This document shows, one piece after another, positions 1 to 9,837 of a DNA stretch of 64,000 nucleotides. This DNA comes from Opitutia bacterium. GTDB lineage: Bacteria; Verrucomicrobiota; Verrucomicrobiia; Opitutales; Opitutaceae. Under the pieces are notes generated by a model. The model did no database searches. It saw nothing but the letters and a program-made list of their open reading frames with translations, and was not told where the DNA came from. Both the position numbers and the translations under genes were made by a program. Positions within the stretch are counted from its first letter, which is position 1. Every line of letters begins with the position of its first letter. Where the stretch lies: assembly GCA_947449835.1 (NCBI GenBank), contig CANFSZ010000001.1, positions 54,140-118,139 of the forward strand, written 5' to 3'.

Positions 1-1417
1 CGGCGGCGGAGAAGGGCCAGTTGTTGGTATTTTGAATCCAGCCGCTCGCAGGATTGAGCAGTTGGATCGTTTCCGTCACGGCGTGCAAGCCGCGCCACTC
101 GGTCGCGGGGTCGCTGCCGTCGACGGGGAGTTTCCAGTTGAAACGCGGGTCGCGGCGCGGGGCGAAGTTGCCGTGGAAGTAGGCGATGTTGCCGTCGGCG
201 TCGGCGTAAACGGTGTTGTTGGACGTGTTGGTGCGTAGCTCCATCACGCTGGTGAACTCGGCGTAGGTGCGCGCCTTGGTGCGTTGGTAAGATTGAGTGA
301 GCGCGGGCACGGGGTCGTTCATCATTTTGACGGCGATCCATTGGTCCTCGGCGGCAGCGCGTACGATCGGGCCATGGTGGCTGAAATACGCCATGACTTC
401 GCGCTCGGCGAGCGGCGAGCCGGCGGGCCCGGTGCGGTAGCGGAGCTTGATTTTTTTGGCGAGAAACGGGCGGATGGCGTTGCCGTAGCGGTAGGTGGGG
501 CCGGCGGGTGATGGAAGAACGGTTTCGCGGTATTCGTCGATGACGTCGGCGCCGTTGGACGTGTGCATCCAGCCGAGTCTGTCGTTGAAACCCTGATACA
601 CGAAGAACTGGCCCCATGTGGCGGCACCGTAGGCGTTGAGGCCCTCGGCGCTCACGGCGTGCAGTTCAGGGCGAAAATAAAACGACGTGTGCGGGTTGAT
701 GAGCAACAGCGCGTGACCGGACGCGCTTTTGGCCGGGGCGATGGCGAAACCGTTGGAGCCTTGCGCCTCGGGGGGCGCGGGCGGAGAGGAGGCGTCGGAG
801 CCGACGCGGTCGGGCGCGGCGAAAGCGAGCGCGGGGCGCGGACCGTAGAAGGCTTCAAGGTTTTTGAGCGAAACCGATTCAATGTCGCCGCCGATGCTGC
901 CCTCGGTGAAGGCGAGGGCCATCCACGGCTCGAAATGTGTGATCAATTTCGGACGAACGCCGGGGTGCGTGTGAAGGTAGAAATTGAGGCCGTCGGCAAA
1001 GGCATCCATGAGCGCGCGGAGCCATGCGGGGCTGGTGGCGTAGTGGGCGCGGAGTTCGACGGGGTCGATGAAGAGCTTCATGCGCAAGTCGCGGTAGAGT
1101 TCTTTTTCACCCTCGATTTCGGCGAGGCGGCCGAGGGCGTTGACGTAGTTGAGTTCGATGCGGTTGAAGTCGTCTTCGGCTTGGGCGTAGAGCAGGCCGA
1201 AAACGGTGTTGGCATCGGTTTGGCCAAAAACGTGGGCGATGCCCCAAGTGTCGCGAATGACGGTGACCTTGCGCGCATGCTCTTGCCAGCGGGCGAGATC
1301 AGCAGGCGTCGGTGCGGCTACGGCGACGGGCTTTGCAACAGGCTCGGCAAAGGTGGCGTTGAGAAAAATGGCGGCAGCGCCAGACGTGAGCAGAAAACGA
1401 AATAGTGAAAAGTGCAT
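1..1417 (-). CDS. Penicillin acylase family protein (S45 Ntn-hydrolase), 3' end outside window
   Basis: This open frame runs off the left edge, so about 472 residues of the N-terminal part are visible. It starts with a clear signal peptide (MHFSLFRFLLTSGAAAIFL, cleavage near AFA-EP), so the product is exported, probably to the periplasm. A spacer follows, then the family's self-cleavage site: GSNGFAIAPAKSASG with the putative N-terminal nucleophile Ser221 after Gly220, and NPHTSFYFR downstream. The alpha-chain motif YAQAEDDF near residue 60 also fits. Family members hydrolyse amide bonds of beta-lactams, acyl-homoserine lactones or other N-acyl compounds; the substrate cannot be told from sequence. 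The start is the ATG directly before the signal peptide. The call is firm at family level. Confidence 0.85.
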   Translation of the reverse strand, partial: MHFSLFRFLLTSGAAAIFLNATFAEPVAKPVAVAAPTPADLARWQEHARKVTVIRDTWGIAHVFGQTDANTVFGLLYAQAEDDFNRIELNYVNALGRLAEIEGEKELYRDLRMKLFIDPVELRAHYATSPAWLRALMDAFADGLNFYLHTHPGVRPKLITHFEPWMALAFTEGSIGGDIESVSLKNLEAFYGPRPALAFAAPDRVGSDASSPPAPPEAQGSNGFAIAPAKSASGHALLLINPHTSFYFRPELHAVSAEGLNAYGAATWGQFFVYQGFNDRLGWMHTSNGADVIDEYRETVLPSPAGPTYRYGNAIRPFLAKKIKLRYRTGPAGSPLAEREVMAYFSHHGPIVRAAAEDQWIAVKMMNDPVPALTQSYQRTKARTYAEFTSVMELRTNTSNNTVYADADGNIAYFHGNFAPRRDPRFNWKLPVDGSDPATEWRGLHAVTETIQLLNPASGWIQNTNNWPFSAA

Positions 1418-1437
1418 GGCGCCGGGCGGGATAAATT

Positions 1438-2259
1438 TTAGACAATCGTGAGAGTGTCGCCGACACGCAGGACGCCGGATTTGGTCTCGTGAATGAGGTT
1501 TTGGCCGAAGTTGACCGACGTGGATTGAACTGAGTCGCGGCGATAAGTGGCGAGTGTTTGGAGCGGTTCGGGGCCGTCGAGCTGGCCGGTGGCTTGGTCG
1601 GTCGTTGTAACGGAGCAACGCGCGCAAGGGCCGCCGGCGCGAAAAATGATGTCGCCGAGGCGAAAACGGGGCCATGTGTCTTCGGCGTAGGCGGGTGAGT
1701 CGGCGATGATGAGGTTGGGGCGGAAGCGATCCATCGGCAGGGCCTCGGCGCCGCGGGCGATGAGGCGGTCGTTGAGATCGGCGAGCGAGGATTCGCCGAT
1801 TACGAGCAGGGGATAAGCGTCGGCGAAGGTCACCGTGTCGCCGGGGTGAGCGTTGGCTTTAGGAATTGGGCGGTGGAAAGCGGGGCCGAGGCGGACGAGG
1901 CGACAACGCGTACCGAGAAAGGCCGTGAGCAACGCGGCTGGCGCCTCGCCGCAATCTTCCGCGAGCAGGTTTTCACTTTTCCACACGCTCACGCAGCGGG
2001 GCGGGGCGGCGGGATCGGAAGCGAGGGAAACGCGGAGCGAGGCTGATTGGGGCGGGGACAGAGTGAGGTGGGTCGCGTCGAGGGCGGTTGCGATGAGGGC
2101 CATCCGCGGCAGGGTGCGCTGAGTCAGAAAACGGCCGGTTTCGTCGATGACGAGAAACCGTCGGTCACCCACGAGGCCGTGGGCATCAAGTCGAGCGGAG
2201 GAAACCGAGCAACCGCCGAGAGATTTAACCGGGTAGAGAAAAAGGCCGCTGAGGCGCAT
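1438..2259 (-). CDS. MOSC domain-containing protein (YcbX/mARC-like)
   Basis: The protein has 273 residues. It opens with the MOSC N-terminal beta-barrel pattern (LSGLFLYPVKSLGG, then GLVGDRRFLVID) and continues into a MOSC domain. The signature ARCSVTTTDQATG carries Cys215 at the position that binds the molybdenum cofactor in mARC/YcbX proteins. Relatives reduce N-hydroxylated compounds and use the molybdenum cofactor. The C-terminal 2Fe-2S ferredoxin domain of E. coli YcbX is absent, so electrons would have to come from a separate partner. The gene lies 20 bases upstream of the acylase gene on the same strand and may be co-transcribed. Substrate unknown. Confidence 0.85.
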   Translation of the reverse strand: MRLSGLFLYPVKSLGGCSVSSARLDAHGLVGDRRFLVIDETGRFLTQRTLPRMALIATALDATHLTLSPPQSASLRVSLASDPAAPPRCVSVWKSENLLAEDCGEAPAALLTAFLGTRCRLVRLGPAFHRPIPKANAHPGDTVTFADAYPLLVIGESSLADLNDRLIARGAEALPMDRFRPNLIIADSPAYAEDTWPRFRLGDIIFRAGGPCARCSVTTTDQATGQLDGPEPLQTLATYRRDSVQSTSVNFGQNLIHETKSGVLRVGDTLTIV

Positions 2260-2650
2260 GCAAGAAACTCAGCGCGCGCCGCGAAGTTTGGCAATCATGG
2301 GCTCCGGCGTGTGCAACCATCAGTGTTTTTCTAGCGGCATTATGTTATCTTAATGTGACTCATTCTCCGGTCTCTTGATTTAGCTAATAACTTAGCTAAG
2401 TAATTTTACTATGTCCATAATCCTCTGCGTTCTGCGCGCTGGGCTTGGGCTATAAATACATTTTATTGCAATTAAAATAGGCGGAGAAAGCCCACGCGTA
2501 GGTTGCGGGATGGCTTTTGTTCACCCGCGCTGCTCGTAGTCTTGAACAGGATGCTATTCTGCTGCTTATGGGCGCAGCGACTAGGTTTCTATCTTCGTGG
2601 AGAAGATTTTGGGCTCGAAATAAAACGGCGCAGACCTAGCGAAAGAACGG
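2260..2650. other. Intergenic region, no gene recognised
   Basis: These 391 bases separate two minus-strand genes. The middle (about 2335-2480) is clearly more AT-rich than the surroundings and probably holds the promoter of the MOSC gene. I see no coding signal, RNA gene or strong hairpin on either strand. Confidence 0.5.
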
Positions 2651-3031
2651 TTATGCGCTCACGGATTTCCGGCGGTATACGACGAGGTAACGGGGGGTGT
2701 CGGCGCGAGTGACGAATGCGTTAGGTGTCGTGCCGTCGAGGCCGTAGCAGATGCGGAGCAGGTCGCCTTTGGCTTGGTAAATGGCGGATATCACGCGACC
2801 GGTGTTGGGGCCTTCCAGTCCGCGCAATGTCAGGATCGGGTGCGCCTCGGCTGCGGCGGCATCGGCGGCGGCAACGTGGCCACGGTCCGCGATCTCTTCA
2901 CCGAACCGCACGCTGTAATGCGTGGCGGAAATCTCGAGGGTGGTATTATCAACGACGAGGGGATGCGCGGGCTCGCCGGAGAGTTCCGCGCGGATCATTT
3001 TCCAAATACCGTGGAGCGGGGCGGGCGTCAT
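2651..3031 (-). CDS. TIGR03067-type small protein
   Basis: The product has 126 residues and no signal peptide. It starts with LHGIWKMIRAELSGEP and ends with a stretch containing GDLLRICYGLDG followed by YLVVYRRK. This beta-rich layout (LxGxW at the start, LRICY late) is that of the TIGR03067/lipocalin-like proteins abundant in Planctomycetes and Verrucomicrobia, whose function is unknown. The start codon overlaps the end of rmuC by 4 bases (ATGA), so the two genes are probably translationally coupled. Confidence 0.6.
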   Translation of the reverse strand: MTPAPLHGIWKMIRAELSGEPAHPLVVDNTTLEISATHYSVRFGEEIADRGHVAAADAAAAEAHPILTLRGLEGPNTGRVISAIYQAKGDLLRICYGLDGTTPNAFVTRADTPRYLVVYRRKSVSA

Positions 3032-4323
3032 GGACGGAGAAATTCGGGGGCGGTGAGCGTCTTCGGAATCTCGGAGACGGGGCGCGGCTCTGGAATTTTC
3101 TTTTCGCTGCCGGCACCGAGTTTTTCGAGTTTGCGGCCGGTCACGAGCACCTGACTTTCGGTTTGGTAAACGGTGCTGTTGAAGGCGGTGACGGCTTGGG
3201 TGAGACGTTGGCCGAGATCGTCGAGATTTTTGCCGACGGCGGCCACGCGTTCATGGAGTTCGAGGCCGAGTTTGCGGATTTCCTCGGTATTTTTGGAAAG
3301 GACTTCTTGTTTCCAACCGAAGGCGGCGGCTTTGAGCAGGGCGATGAGCGTGGCGGGGGAGGCGAGGATGACGCCCACCGCGGTACCGCGCTCAAAAAGA
3401 TCGGGCTCATAGCGGAGGGCGGCGCTGTAAAACGCTTCGCCGGGAATAAAGAGCACCACGAACTCGGGCGAAGGCTGGATGTTTTTCCAGTAGGCTTTGT
3501 TGCCCAAGGCGTCGATGTGGCCGCGCACGACGCGGGCGTGTTCGGTGAATTTAGCTTTGCGGATCGTCTCGTCGCCGGCTTCGAGGGCTTCCAGGTAGGC
3601 TTGCATGGGCGCCTTGGCATCGACGGCGATGGATTTGCCGCCGGGGAGGCGGATGATCATGTCGGGGCGAACCTCGCCGACGGCGCTTTGTTGGATAAAG
3701 TCGACGTTTTCAAGCATGCCGGCGAGCTCGACGACGCGTTGCAGTTGGAGTTCGCCCCAACGGCCGGCGGTCGAGGTGGAACGCAACGAGCGGGAGAGTT
3801 TGGTGGTCTCTGATTGGAGCGAAGTCTGGGCGGTTGCGAGGCCTTTGAGTTGTTCGGTGAGCGTGCCGTAGGCGGTGGCGCGGGTCTTCTCGATTTCGGC
3901 GATCTTACCGTCGACTTTTTCGAGGGACTCGCGGAGCGGTTTTACTAGGGCGTCGATGGCAAGTTGGCGTTTCTCGAGGTCGCCGGCGGATTGAGTCTGG
4001 AGTTGGGCGAAGGATTGTTGGGCTTGCGCGAGAAAATCGGCGCGGTTGGCGCGGAGGGCGTCGGCGGAGAGGGCTTTGAATTCGGCGACGAGGCGCTCGT
4101 GGGCGGATTTCTCCGCGGTGAGCTCGGTGGCGTGCTGGGTGACGAGCGTCGAGAGTCGCTGCGTCTCGGTGCGTTGCGCGGTAAGTTCTTGGGCGAGCCG
4201 CGAGTTTTCGTCGGCGAGGGCGCGGGTGCGCTCAGTGAGCGTGGCGGCGCGGCCGCGCCAATAAAACCAGACGATCAGCGCGCTAAGTCCAGCGGCGAGG
4301 AGGGCGGTGAAAAAAAGCGACAT
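3028..4323 (-). CDS. rmuC: DNA recombination protein RmuC
   Basis: The product has 431 residues. An N-terminal membrane anchor (about residues 2-22) is followed by a long coiled coil (about 30-180) rich in Leu, Glu, Ala and Gln. The conserved RmuC nuclease-like domain then carries RWGELQLQRVVELAGM, IRLPGGKSIAVDAKAPM and LASPATLIALLKAAA. RmuC limits DNA inversions at short inverted repeats and is a predicted nuclease-fold protein. Length and domain order match the family. It lies 9 bases downstream of cdd in a five-gene minus-strand run. Confidence 0.93.
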   Translation of the reverse strand: MSLFFTALLAAGLSALIVWFYWRGRAATLTERTRALADENSRLAQELTAQRTETQRLSTLVTQHATELTAEKSAHERLVAEFKALSADALRANRADFLAQAQQSFAQLQTQSAGDLEKRQLAIDALVKPLRESLEKVDGKIAEIEKTRATAYGTLTEQLKGLATAQTSLQSETTKLSRSLRSTSTAGRWGELQLQRVVELAGMLENVDFIQQSAVGEVRPDMIIRLPGGKSIAVDAKAPMQAYLEALEAGDETIRKAKFTEHARVVRGHIDALGNKAYWKNIQPSPEFVVLFIPGEAFYSAALRYEPDLFERGTAVGVILASPATLIALLKAAAFGWKQEVLSKNTEEIRKLGLELHERVAAVGKNLDDLGQRLTQAVTAFNSTVYQTESQVLVTGRKLEKLGAGSEKKIPEPRPVSEIPKTLTAPEFLRP

Positions 4324-4332
4324 GGAGAAAAA

Positions 4333-4746
4333 TCAGACCAGAGCCTCGGGTCCGAACGCGCCGGGGAGCAAGCGATCAAGCGTGGTTTCGTGGCGCGCGT
4401 TGGACGTGCAGACGCTGATCACGAGAGCCGTCGGGCCGAATTCGTTGATGACTTGGCGGCAAGCGCCGCAGGGGCTCGTGGGCTGGGTGGTCGGCGTGAA
4501 AACGGCGACGGCAAGAATGCGGCGCTCACCGGCGGCGGCGGCGGTGAAAATCGCGGTGCGCTCGGCGCAATTGCACAGACCGTAGGAGGCATTCTCGACG
4601 TTACAGCCGGCGTAGATTTTGCCCGAGGCGGCGAGGACGGCGGCTCCCACGGGAAACTCGGAATACGGCGAATACGATTTTTTCGCGGCGGCGCGGGCGG
4701 CTTTTTCGAGCTGGCGGCAAACGCGGGCGGAAATGTTTTTAGCCAT
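4333..4746 (-). CDS. cdd: Cytidine deaminase
   Basis: The enzyme has 137 residues and would convert cytidine and deoxycytidine to uridine and deoxyuridine in pyrimidine salvage. The zinc and catalytic signature is complete: CAERTAIF (zinc Cys and catalytic Glu) and PCGACRQ (two zinc Cys). NVENASYGL, which binds the ribose, precedes it. Length matches the small homotetrameric Cdd type. The gene is 11 bases downstream of kbl. Confidence 0.93.
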   Translation of the reverse strand: MAKNISARVCRQLEKAARAAAKKSYSPYSEFPVGAAVLAASGKIYAGCNVENASYGLCNCAERTAIFTAAAAGERRILAVAVFTPTTQPTSPCGACRQVINEFGPTALVISVCTSNARHETTLDRLLPGAFGPEALV

Positions 4747-4757
4747 GGGGAAAAGTA

Positions 4758-5948
4758 TCAGAGGCCGAGTTCGGTTTTGGTAGTGGCGAAGGCGTTGATG
4801 GCAAATTCGAGGTCGGCGCGCGAGTGGGCCGCGCTGACTTGGGTGCGGATGCGGGCGGCGCCTTGGGGTACGACCGGATAGAAAAATCCGACGACGTACA
4901 CGCCTTTTTCGAGCATGCGCGCGGCAAATCGCTGCGAGAGCGCAGCGTCGCCGAGCATCACCGGAACGATCGGATGCGCGCCGGGTTTAAGCGTGAGGCC
5001 GGCGGCGGTGAGACCGGCGCGGAAGAACTTCGTGTTTTCTTCGAGACGGTCGCGCAAGGCCGTCGAAGTGCTGATGAGATCGAGGGCGGCGAGGGACGAT
5101 GCGACGATGGCGGGCGCGAGCGAGTTGGAAAACAAGTATGGGCGCGAGCGTTGGCGGAGCAGGGCAATGATTTCTTTTTTGCCGCTAAGATAGCCGCCGC
5201 TCGCGCCGCCGAGGGCTTTGCCGAGCGTGCCGGAAATGAGGTCGATGCGGCCCATGACGCCGCAGTGCTCAGGCGTGCCGCGGCCGGTCTTGCCCATAAA
5301 GCCGACGGCATGGCTGTCGTCGACCATCACGAGGGCACCGTAGCGATCGGCAAGGTCGCAGATCTCGCGCAGGGGCGCGATGAAACCGTCCATCGAAAAC
5401 ACGCCGTCGGTCACGACGAGTTTGAAGCGAGCTTTGGCGGCATCGGCGGCTTGGAGTTGGGCCTCGAGATCGGCGAGGTTGCAATTTTTGTAGCGGAAAC
5501 GCTGGGCCTTGCAGAGGCGGATGCCGTCGATGATCGAGGCATGGTTTAACTCATCGCTGATGACGGCGTCTTCGGCGGTGAGGAGCGTTTCAAAAGCGCC
5601 GCCGTTGGCGTCGAAACACGAGGAATAAAGAATCGTGTCTTCGACGCCGAGGAAGGCGCTGAGGCGTTGCTCGAGTTCGCGGTGGATTTCTTGCGTGCCG
5701 CAGATGAAACGCACCGAGGCGAGGCCGTAGCCCCAACGATCGAGCGCGGTGTGGGCGGCGGTGATGAGCGTAGGGTGATTGGCGAGACCGAGGTAGTTGT
5801 TGGCGCAGAAATTCAGGACCTCGCGACCGCCGGTGACGGCGACGTGCGCGGATTGGGCGGTGGCGATGAGGCGTTCGCGTTTAGTGAGACCGGCGGCGTC
5901 AATTTCGCTGAGGGTTTTTTCGAGGTGCGCGAGATAGGCGGGCGTCAT
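4758..5948 (-). CDS. kbl: Glycine C-acetyltransferase (2-amino-3-ketobutyrate CoA ligase)
   Basis: The product has 396 residues, the usual Kbl length. It is a PLP enzyme of the alpha-oxoamine synthase family that cleaves 2-amino-3-ketobutyrate with CoA to glycine and acetyl-CoA. Visible landmarks are [13 protein letters not shown] near the N-terminus, [17 protein letters not shown] in the PLP pocket, and [14 protein letters not shown] with the Schiff-base Lys. The tdh gene is directly upstream (3 bases), the classical threonine-degradation pair, which makes Kbl far more likely than the related biotin or heme synthases. Confidence 0.95.
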   Translation of the reverse strand: MTPAYLAHLEKTLSEIDAAGLTKRERLIATAQSAHVAVTGGREVLNFCANNYLGLANHPTLITAAHTALDRWGYGLASVRFICGTQEIHRELEQRLSAFLGVEDTILYSSCFDANGGAFETLLTAEDAVISDELNHASIIDGIRLCKAQRFRYKNCNLADLEAQLQAADAAKARFKLVVTDGVFSMDGFIAPLREICDLADRYGALVMVDDSHAVGFMGKTGRGTPEHCGVMGRIDLISGTLGKALGGASGGYLSGKKEIIALLRQRSRPYLFSNSLAPAIVASSLAALDLISTSTALRDRLEENTKFFRAGLTAAGLTLKPGAHPIVPVMLGDAALSQRFAARMLEKGVYVVGFFYPVVPQGAARIRTQVSAAHSRADLEFAINAFATTKTELGL

Positions 5949-5951
5949 GGG

Positions 5952-6977
5952 TCAGTCCCAGTTCAAGATGATTTTCCCGCTGCGGCCGGAGCGCATGAGA
6001 TCGAAGCCTTTTTGGAAATCGGTGTAATGAAAACGGTGCGTGATGACCGGCGAGATATCGAGGCCACGTTGGATAAGTGACGTCATCTTGTACCACGTCT
6101 CATACATCTCGCGGCCGTAGATGCCGCGGATCGTGAGCATGTTGAAAACGACTTTGTTCCAATCCACGGCAGCGGCGCCGGGCATGATGCCGAGGAGGGC
6201 GATGCGCCCGCCGTGGGCCATGTTGTCGATCATGGTATTGAGCGCGACAGGATTGCCAGACATCTCGAGGCCAACGTCGAAACCTTCCTTCATGCCGATC
6301 TCGCGCTGGACGTCGGCTAGGTTTTCTTTGGAAACATCAACCGTGCGTGTGGCGCCCATGCGGGCGGCGAGGGCGAGGCGGTCGGGGTTAACGTCGGTAA
6401 CGACGACTTTGCGCGCGCCTGCATGTTGGGCGATCGCGGTGGCCATGCAACCGATGGGTCCGGCGCCGGTGATGAGCACGTCTTCGCCGACAAGATCATA
6501 CTGGAGCGCGGTGTGCGTGGCGTTGCCGAGTGGGTCGAAGCACGAAAGCACGTCGAGGGGAATAGCGGGATCGACGAGCACGGCGTTGGTCGCAGGGATG
6601 CAGAGGTATTCGGCGAATGCGCCGTCGCGGTTCACGCCCACGCCTTTGGTGTCTTTGCAAAGGTGGCGGCGACCCGCGAGGCAGTTGCGGCAGAGGCCGC
6701 AGACGATGTGGCCCTCGCCGTCGACCAGATCGCCGGGCGAAAATCCGATGACGTTGGCGCCGACGGCTTCGATGGTGCCGACGAATTCGTGGCCGACGAC
6801 CATGGGCGGCTTGATGGTTTTTTCCGCCCACGCGTCCCAGTTGTAAATGTGAACATCGGTCCCGCAGATAGAGGTTTTTTTAACCTTGATGAGGACGTCG
6901 TTCACGCCGGGCTTGGGCACGGGGACTTCCGTGAGCGAGAGGCCGGGGCCGGCTTGGAGTTTGGCGATGGCGCGCAT
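5952..6977 (-). CDS. tdh: L-threonine 3-dehydrogenase
   Basis: This zinc-containing medium-chain dehydrogenase oxidises threonine to 2-amino-3-ketobutyrate with NAD+, the substrate of the adjacent Kbl. Catalytic zinc ligands are in [17 protein letters not shown] and GHEFVG. A structural zinc lobe with four Cys ([15 protein letters not shown]) and a Rossmann motif ([11 protein letters not shown]) follow. The start at 6977 (MRAIAKL) gives 341 residues, the length of E. coli Tdh, and aligns with its N-terminus. ATG codons at 6992 and 7064 are in frame but would add residues without family support. Confidence 0.94.
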   Translation of the reverse strand: MRAIAKLQAGPGLSLTEVPVPKPGVNDVLIKVKKTSICGTDVHIYNWDAWAEKTIKPPMVVGHEFVGTIEAVGANVIGFSPGDLVDGEGHIVCGLCRNCLAGRRHLCKDTKGVGVNRDGAFAEYLCIPATNAVLVDPAIPLDVLSCFDPLGNATHTALQYDLVGEDVLITGAGPIGCMATAIAQHAGARKVVVTDVNPDRLALAARMGATRTVDVSKENLADVQREIGMKEGFDVGLEMSGNPVALNTMIDNMAHGGRIALLGIMPGAAAVDWNKVVFNMLTIRGIYGREMYETWYKMTSLIQRGLDISPVITHRFHYTDFQKGFDLMRSGRSGKIILNWD

Positions 6978-7184
6978 AGTGGAAGCGGGCATGAGATTTT
7001 TGATTGGCCCAAGTTTAGCGAAGGGCGCGGGCGGGAAACAATGGTGAACGCTCGCCCATGACACAGATTTATCGGGCGGTACGAAATTTCATTTCTAGGT
7101 AACGCACGAAAAGCGCGGCGCCTGCGGCGGTGCGATATGAGTTTGCCTCTGCGGCGGCGAGCGAGTGCGCTCGGCGTTCAGCCG

Positions 7185-8453
7185 ATGATGAACCGATTTT
7201 ATACCGATTTCGACGCAGAGACCTACGGCGCGGTTCGCAAGACCGATTACCGCAACGCGTTTCAAATCGACCGCGACCGCATCATTCACGCGCACGCATT
7301 TCGGAAACTGCAGTCGAAGACGCAGGTGTTTCTATCGGGTGAATACGATTTTTACCGCACGCGGCTCACGCACTCGATGGAAGTCGCGCAGATCGGGCGC
7401 TCGATTTGTCACTATTTGCGGACCCAGGGCGGGCCGTTAGCCGATGATTTTTTTATCGACGGCGATTTGGTCGAGGCGGTGTGTCTCGCGCACGATCTTG
7501 GGCATCCGCCGTTTGGGCATTCGGGCGAACGGACGCTGCAGGAGCTGATGTTGCCTTGGGGAGGTTTTGAGGGGAACGCGCAGACGCTGCACCTGCTCAC
7601 GGAGACGATGTTTCAAAACGAATCTGGCGTGCGCGGCATGCAGGCGACGCGGGCGCTGCTCGACGGCGTGTTGAAGTACAAAAAATTGTTCGCGGAATTT
7701 CCTGCGCCGCCGGCGAATCATTTTCTCTATGATCCCCAAGGCGCGGTGCGGACGTTTGTTTTTGGCGCGGCGACGATTCCCGCGGAGTTGCACGCCGAGG
7801 AAAAGCTGAACGCGTTTAAAAGCGTCGAGTGTCAGATCATGGATTGGGCGGACGATGCGGCGTATTCGCTTAACGATATCGTGGACGGCGTGAAGGCGGG
7901 CTTTTTGACGATCGAGCGCATCGAGGCCTGGGCGGCCGGCGAGGCGCTTGATGCGGAGCGACAGAGCTGGCTCGACGCGTTATTCGCGGCGATTCGGGCG
8001 GACCGATTGGAGAATGTGTTTTCGGCCAAGATCGGGGTGTTCATCACGGCTTGTCGGCTGCGGGAGCGAAAAAACTTCATGAGCGCGGCGACGAATCGTT
8101 ACCGTTTCGAACTCGTGGTGGCACCGGCGGCGGGGCGCGAGGCGATGTTTTATAAAAAGATGGCCAACGACATCATCTTCGAGAGTCCGCAACTCCAGCA
8201 GATGGAGCACAAGGCGCGGAAGGTGATGTTTGAGCTCTGGGATTCAGCGTGGAAAAACTACGTCGAGCGCTCGGGCCGCATCATTCATATACTGCCGCCG
8301 CGAGTCGGTAAATTGATCGCCGCAGAAACGACCGAAGCTGGGAAGGCGCGCCAAATCTGCGATTGGTTGGCGGGCCTTACGGACGGAATGATCGTGCGGA
8401 CTTACCAGCGGCTCTTTGATCCGGAACTCGGGTCGATCCGGGATTTGAGCTGA
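7185..8453 (+). CDS. dgt: Deoxyguanosinetriphosphate triphosphohydrolase family protein (HD domain)
   Basis: The enzyme would hydrolyse dGTP or other dNTPs to deoxynucleoside and triphosphate, controlling the dNTP pool. The HD metal site is visible as THSMEVAQIGRSI followed by AHDLGHPPFGHSGERTL. DWADDAAYSLNDIVDG supplies the distal Asp. It has 422 residues from the start at 7185 (MMNRFYTDFDAE). A start at 7137 would add 16 basic residues not typical of the family. The stop is six bases from the stop of a convergent HD nucleotidase gene. Confidence 0.88.
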   Translation: MMNRFYTDFDAETYGAVRKTDYRNAFQIDRDRIIHAHAFRKLQSKTQVFLSGEYDFYRTRLTHSMEVAQIGRSICHYLRTQGGPLADDFFIDGDLVEAVCLAHDLGHPPFGHSGERTLQELMLPWGGFEGNAQTLHLLTETMFQNESGVRGMQATRALLDGVLKYKKLFAEFPAPPANHFLYDPQGAVRTFVFGAATIPAELHAEEKLNAFKSVECQIMDWADDAAYSLNDIVDGVKAGFLTIERIEAWAAGEALDAERQSWLDALFAAIRADRLENVFSAKIGVFITACRLRERKNFMSAATNRYRFELVVAPAAGREAMFYKKMANDIIFESPQLQQMEHKARKVMFELWDSAWKNYVERSGRIIHILPPRVGKLIAAETTEAGKARQICDWLAGLTDGMIVRTYQRLFDPELGSIRDLS

Positions 8454-8459
8454 GTTTTT

Positions 8460-9062
8460 TCAGGCCGAGAGATGGCCTTCGTGCACGGCCCGGGCGACCA
8501 TGGCTTGAGCGTAGGCCCAGAGATCGGCGCTGCCTTCGGCGATGTGGGCGTTGCGGGCGAGGACGCGGTCGGAGGTGATGCCGTGTTTTTTCCACGCGGC
8601 GCCTTCGGTCGAGCAATTCAGCAACATCGGGTGAAAGCGGTCCACGGCGGCGGCGAATTTGGCCTCGGGGGTTTGGCGGGCGTCAAACTCATCCCAGAGC
8701 GCGCGGAACTCGGCGGATTGACCAGGTGGCAAGAGTCCAAAAATGCGGTCGGCGGCGAGGCACTCGCGCGCGTGTTGGTCAGCCATGTTTTTCGTGTCGT
8801 AGGCAAACGTGTCGCCGGCGTCGATTTCGACGAGGTCGTGGATGATCACCATTTTGAGCGCGCGGAGCACGTCGAGGTGCGGGACGTTGGCGTGCTCGGC
8901 GAGGGTCATCACCAGCAGGCAAAGGCCCCAGGAATGTTCGGCGTCATTTTCGGCGCGACCGCTGACGGTGTTTACCGTCTGCCGGAAAATATTTTTGAGC
9001 TGATCGACCTCGACGATGAAGGCGATCTGGCGCGAGAGACGTTCGAGCGGAGTGGCGCTCAC
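8460..9062 (-). CDS. HD domain hydrolase, YfbR/5'-deoxynucleotidase-like
   Basis: The product has 200 residues. The HD-domain metal ligands are seen in AENDAEHSWG, IIHDLVEIDAGDTFAYD and a distal AAVDRFHPML. This arrangement is that of the YfbR/HDDC2-type nucleotidases that remove the phosphate from deoxynucleoside monophosphates. The neighbouring dGTPase and the nearby cytidine deaminase fit a nucleotide-salvage setting, although the genes lie on different strands. Its ATG overlaps the stop of the upstream SGNH hydrolase gene by 4 bases. Confidence 0.8.
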   Translation of the reverse strand: MSATPLERLSRQIAFIVEVDQLKNIFRQTVNTVSGRAENDAEHSWGLCLLVMTLAEHANVPHLDVLRALKMVIIHDLVEIDAGDTFAYDTKNMADQHARECLAADRIFGLLPPGQSAEFRALWDEFDARQTPEAKFAAAVDRFHPMLLNCSTEGAAWKKHGITSDRVLARNAHIAEGSADLWAYAQAMVARAVHEGHLSA

Positions 9063-9733
9063 GGTTTCAAGTAAGGCGCGAGGACTTGGGTCCAGATTGC
9101 GTAGCCGGCTGGCTGCATGTGGAGTTGATCGGCGATAAAAAGTTCGGGGCGGGTTTTGCCCGCGGCGTCGAGCATCGGCGTGGCAACATCCACAAACGTG
9201 CGGCGTGGATCTTGGGCGCAGGCAGCGGCGATGAGTTGGTTGGCGAGCAGGACCTTGTCGCGGATTTTGGCGCGAGAAGGACTTTCTTTCACGGCGAGGA
9301 AGATGATCTTCGCCTTAGGGAGCGCGGGGTGGATTTTGTCGCAAAACGCCTTGAAATCGGCGAGCAAGGCTTCGGCGGATTTGCCGGCTTGGAGATCGTT
9401 TTCTCCCGCGTAAACGACGACGAGACGCGGCGCGTAGGGGATGACGATGCGGTCCGCGTAAAACACGCTGTCAGAAAGCTCCGAGCCGCCGAAGCCACGG
9501 TTGATCGTGGTGATGCCAGGAAAATCGGCGGCGAGGCTCGTCCATTTACGAATCGAAGAACTGCCGACGAAGACTACGGCATCGCGGGCGGGAGCTTTGA
9601 TCGCGTCGGCTTGGGTGTACTTATTGATTTCGGACGCCCATTTTTCGGGCGCGGCAAAAAGACTGGCGCCCAAAAGCAGCGCGGCGGTGATTGCGGTACG
9701 AAGCGGTAGTCCGGGTGAACGAAGAGAGCGCAT
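9059..9733 (-). CDS. Secreted SGNH/GDSL hydrolase
   Basis: The protein would be a serine esterase or lipase of the SGNH fold. From the start at 9733 it has 224 residues and a good signal peptide (MRSLRSPGLPLRTAITAALL, ending near LFAAPEKW). The ATG at 9793 would add 20 charged residues before it. Block I is VFVGSSSIRKW (GSS in place of GDS), block II is INRGFGGSEL, block III is VYAGENDL, and the C-terminal Asp-His is in IADQLHMQPAGYAIW. The substrate is not predictable. The 4-base overlap with the next gene suggests co-translation. Confidence 0.85.
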   Translation of the reverse strand: MRSLRSPGLPLRTAITAALLLGASLFAAPEKWASEINKYTQADAIKAPARDAVVFVGSSSIRKWTSLAADFPGITTINRGFGGSELSDSVFYADRIVIPYAPRLVVVYAGENDLQAGKSAEALLADFKAFCDKIHPALPKAKIIFLAVKESPSRAKIRDKVLLANQLIAAACAQDPRRTFVDVATPMLDAAGKTRPELFIADQLHMQPAGYAIWTQVLAPYLKP

Positions 9734-9837
9734 GAATTTCAGCAAACACGCCGAATCGTCTTCGGCAATACGCGAGCGCGAGAGTTTTTTCACGCGCAGG
9801 GTTGCGCGCCTGCTTTATTCGGCTGAAACATGCTGCT

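Noticed and set aside
3964..4881. Plus-strand open frame of about 300 codons opposite rmuC and cdd
   Set aside because: High-GC shadow frame, Gly/Glu/Arg-rich, with no motifs, opposite two well-identified genes.
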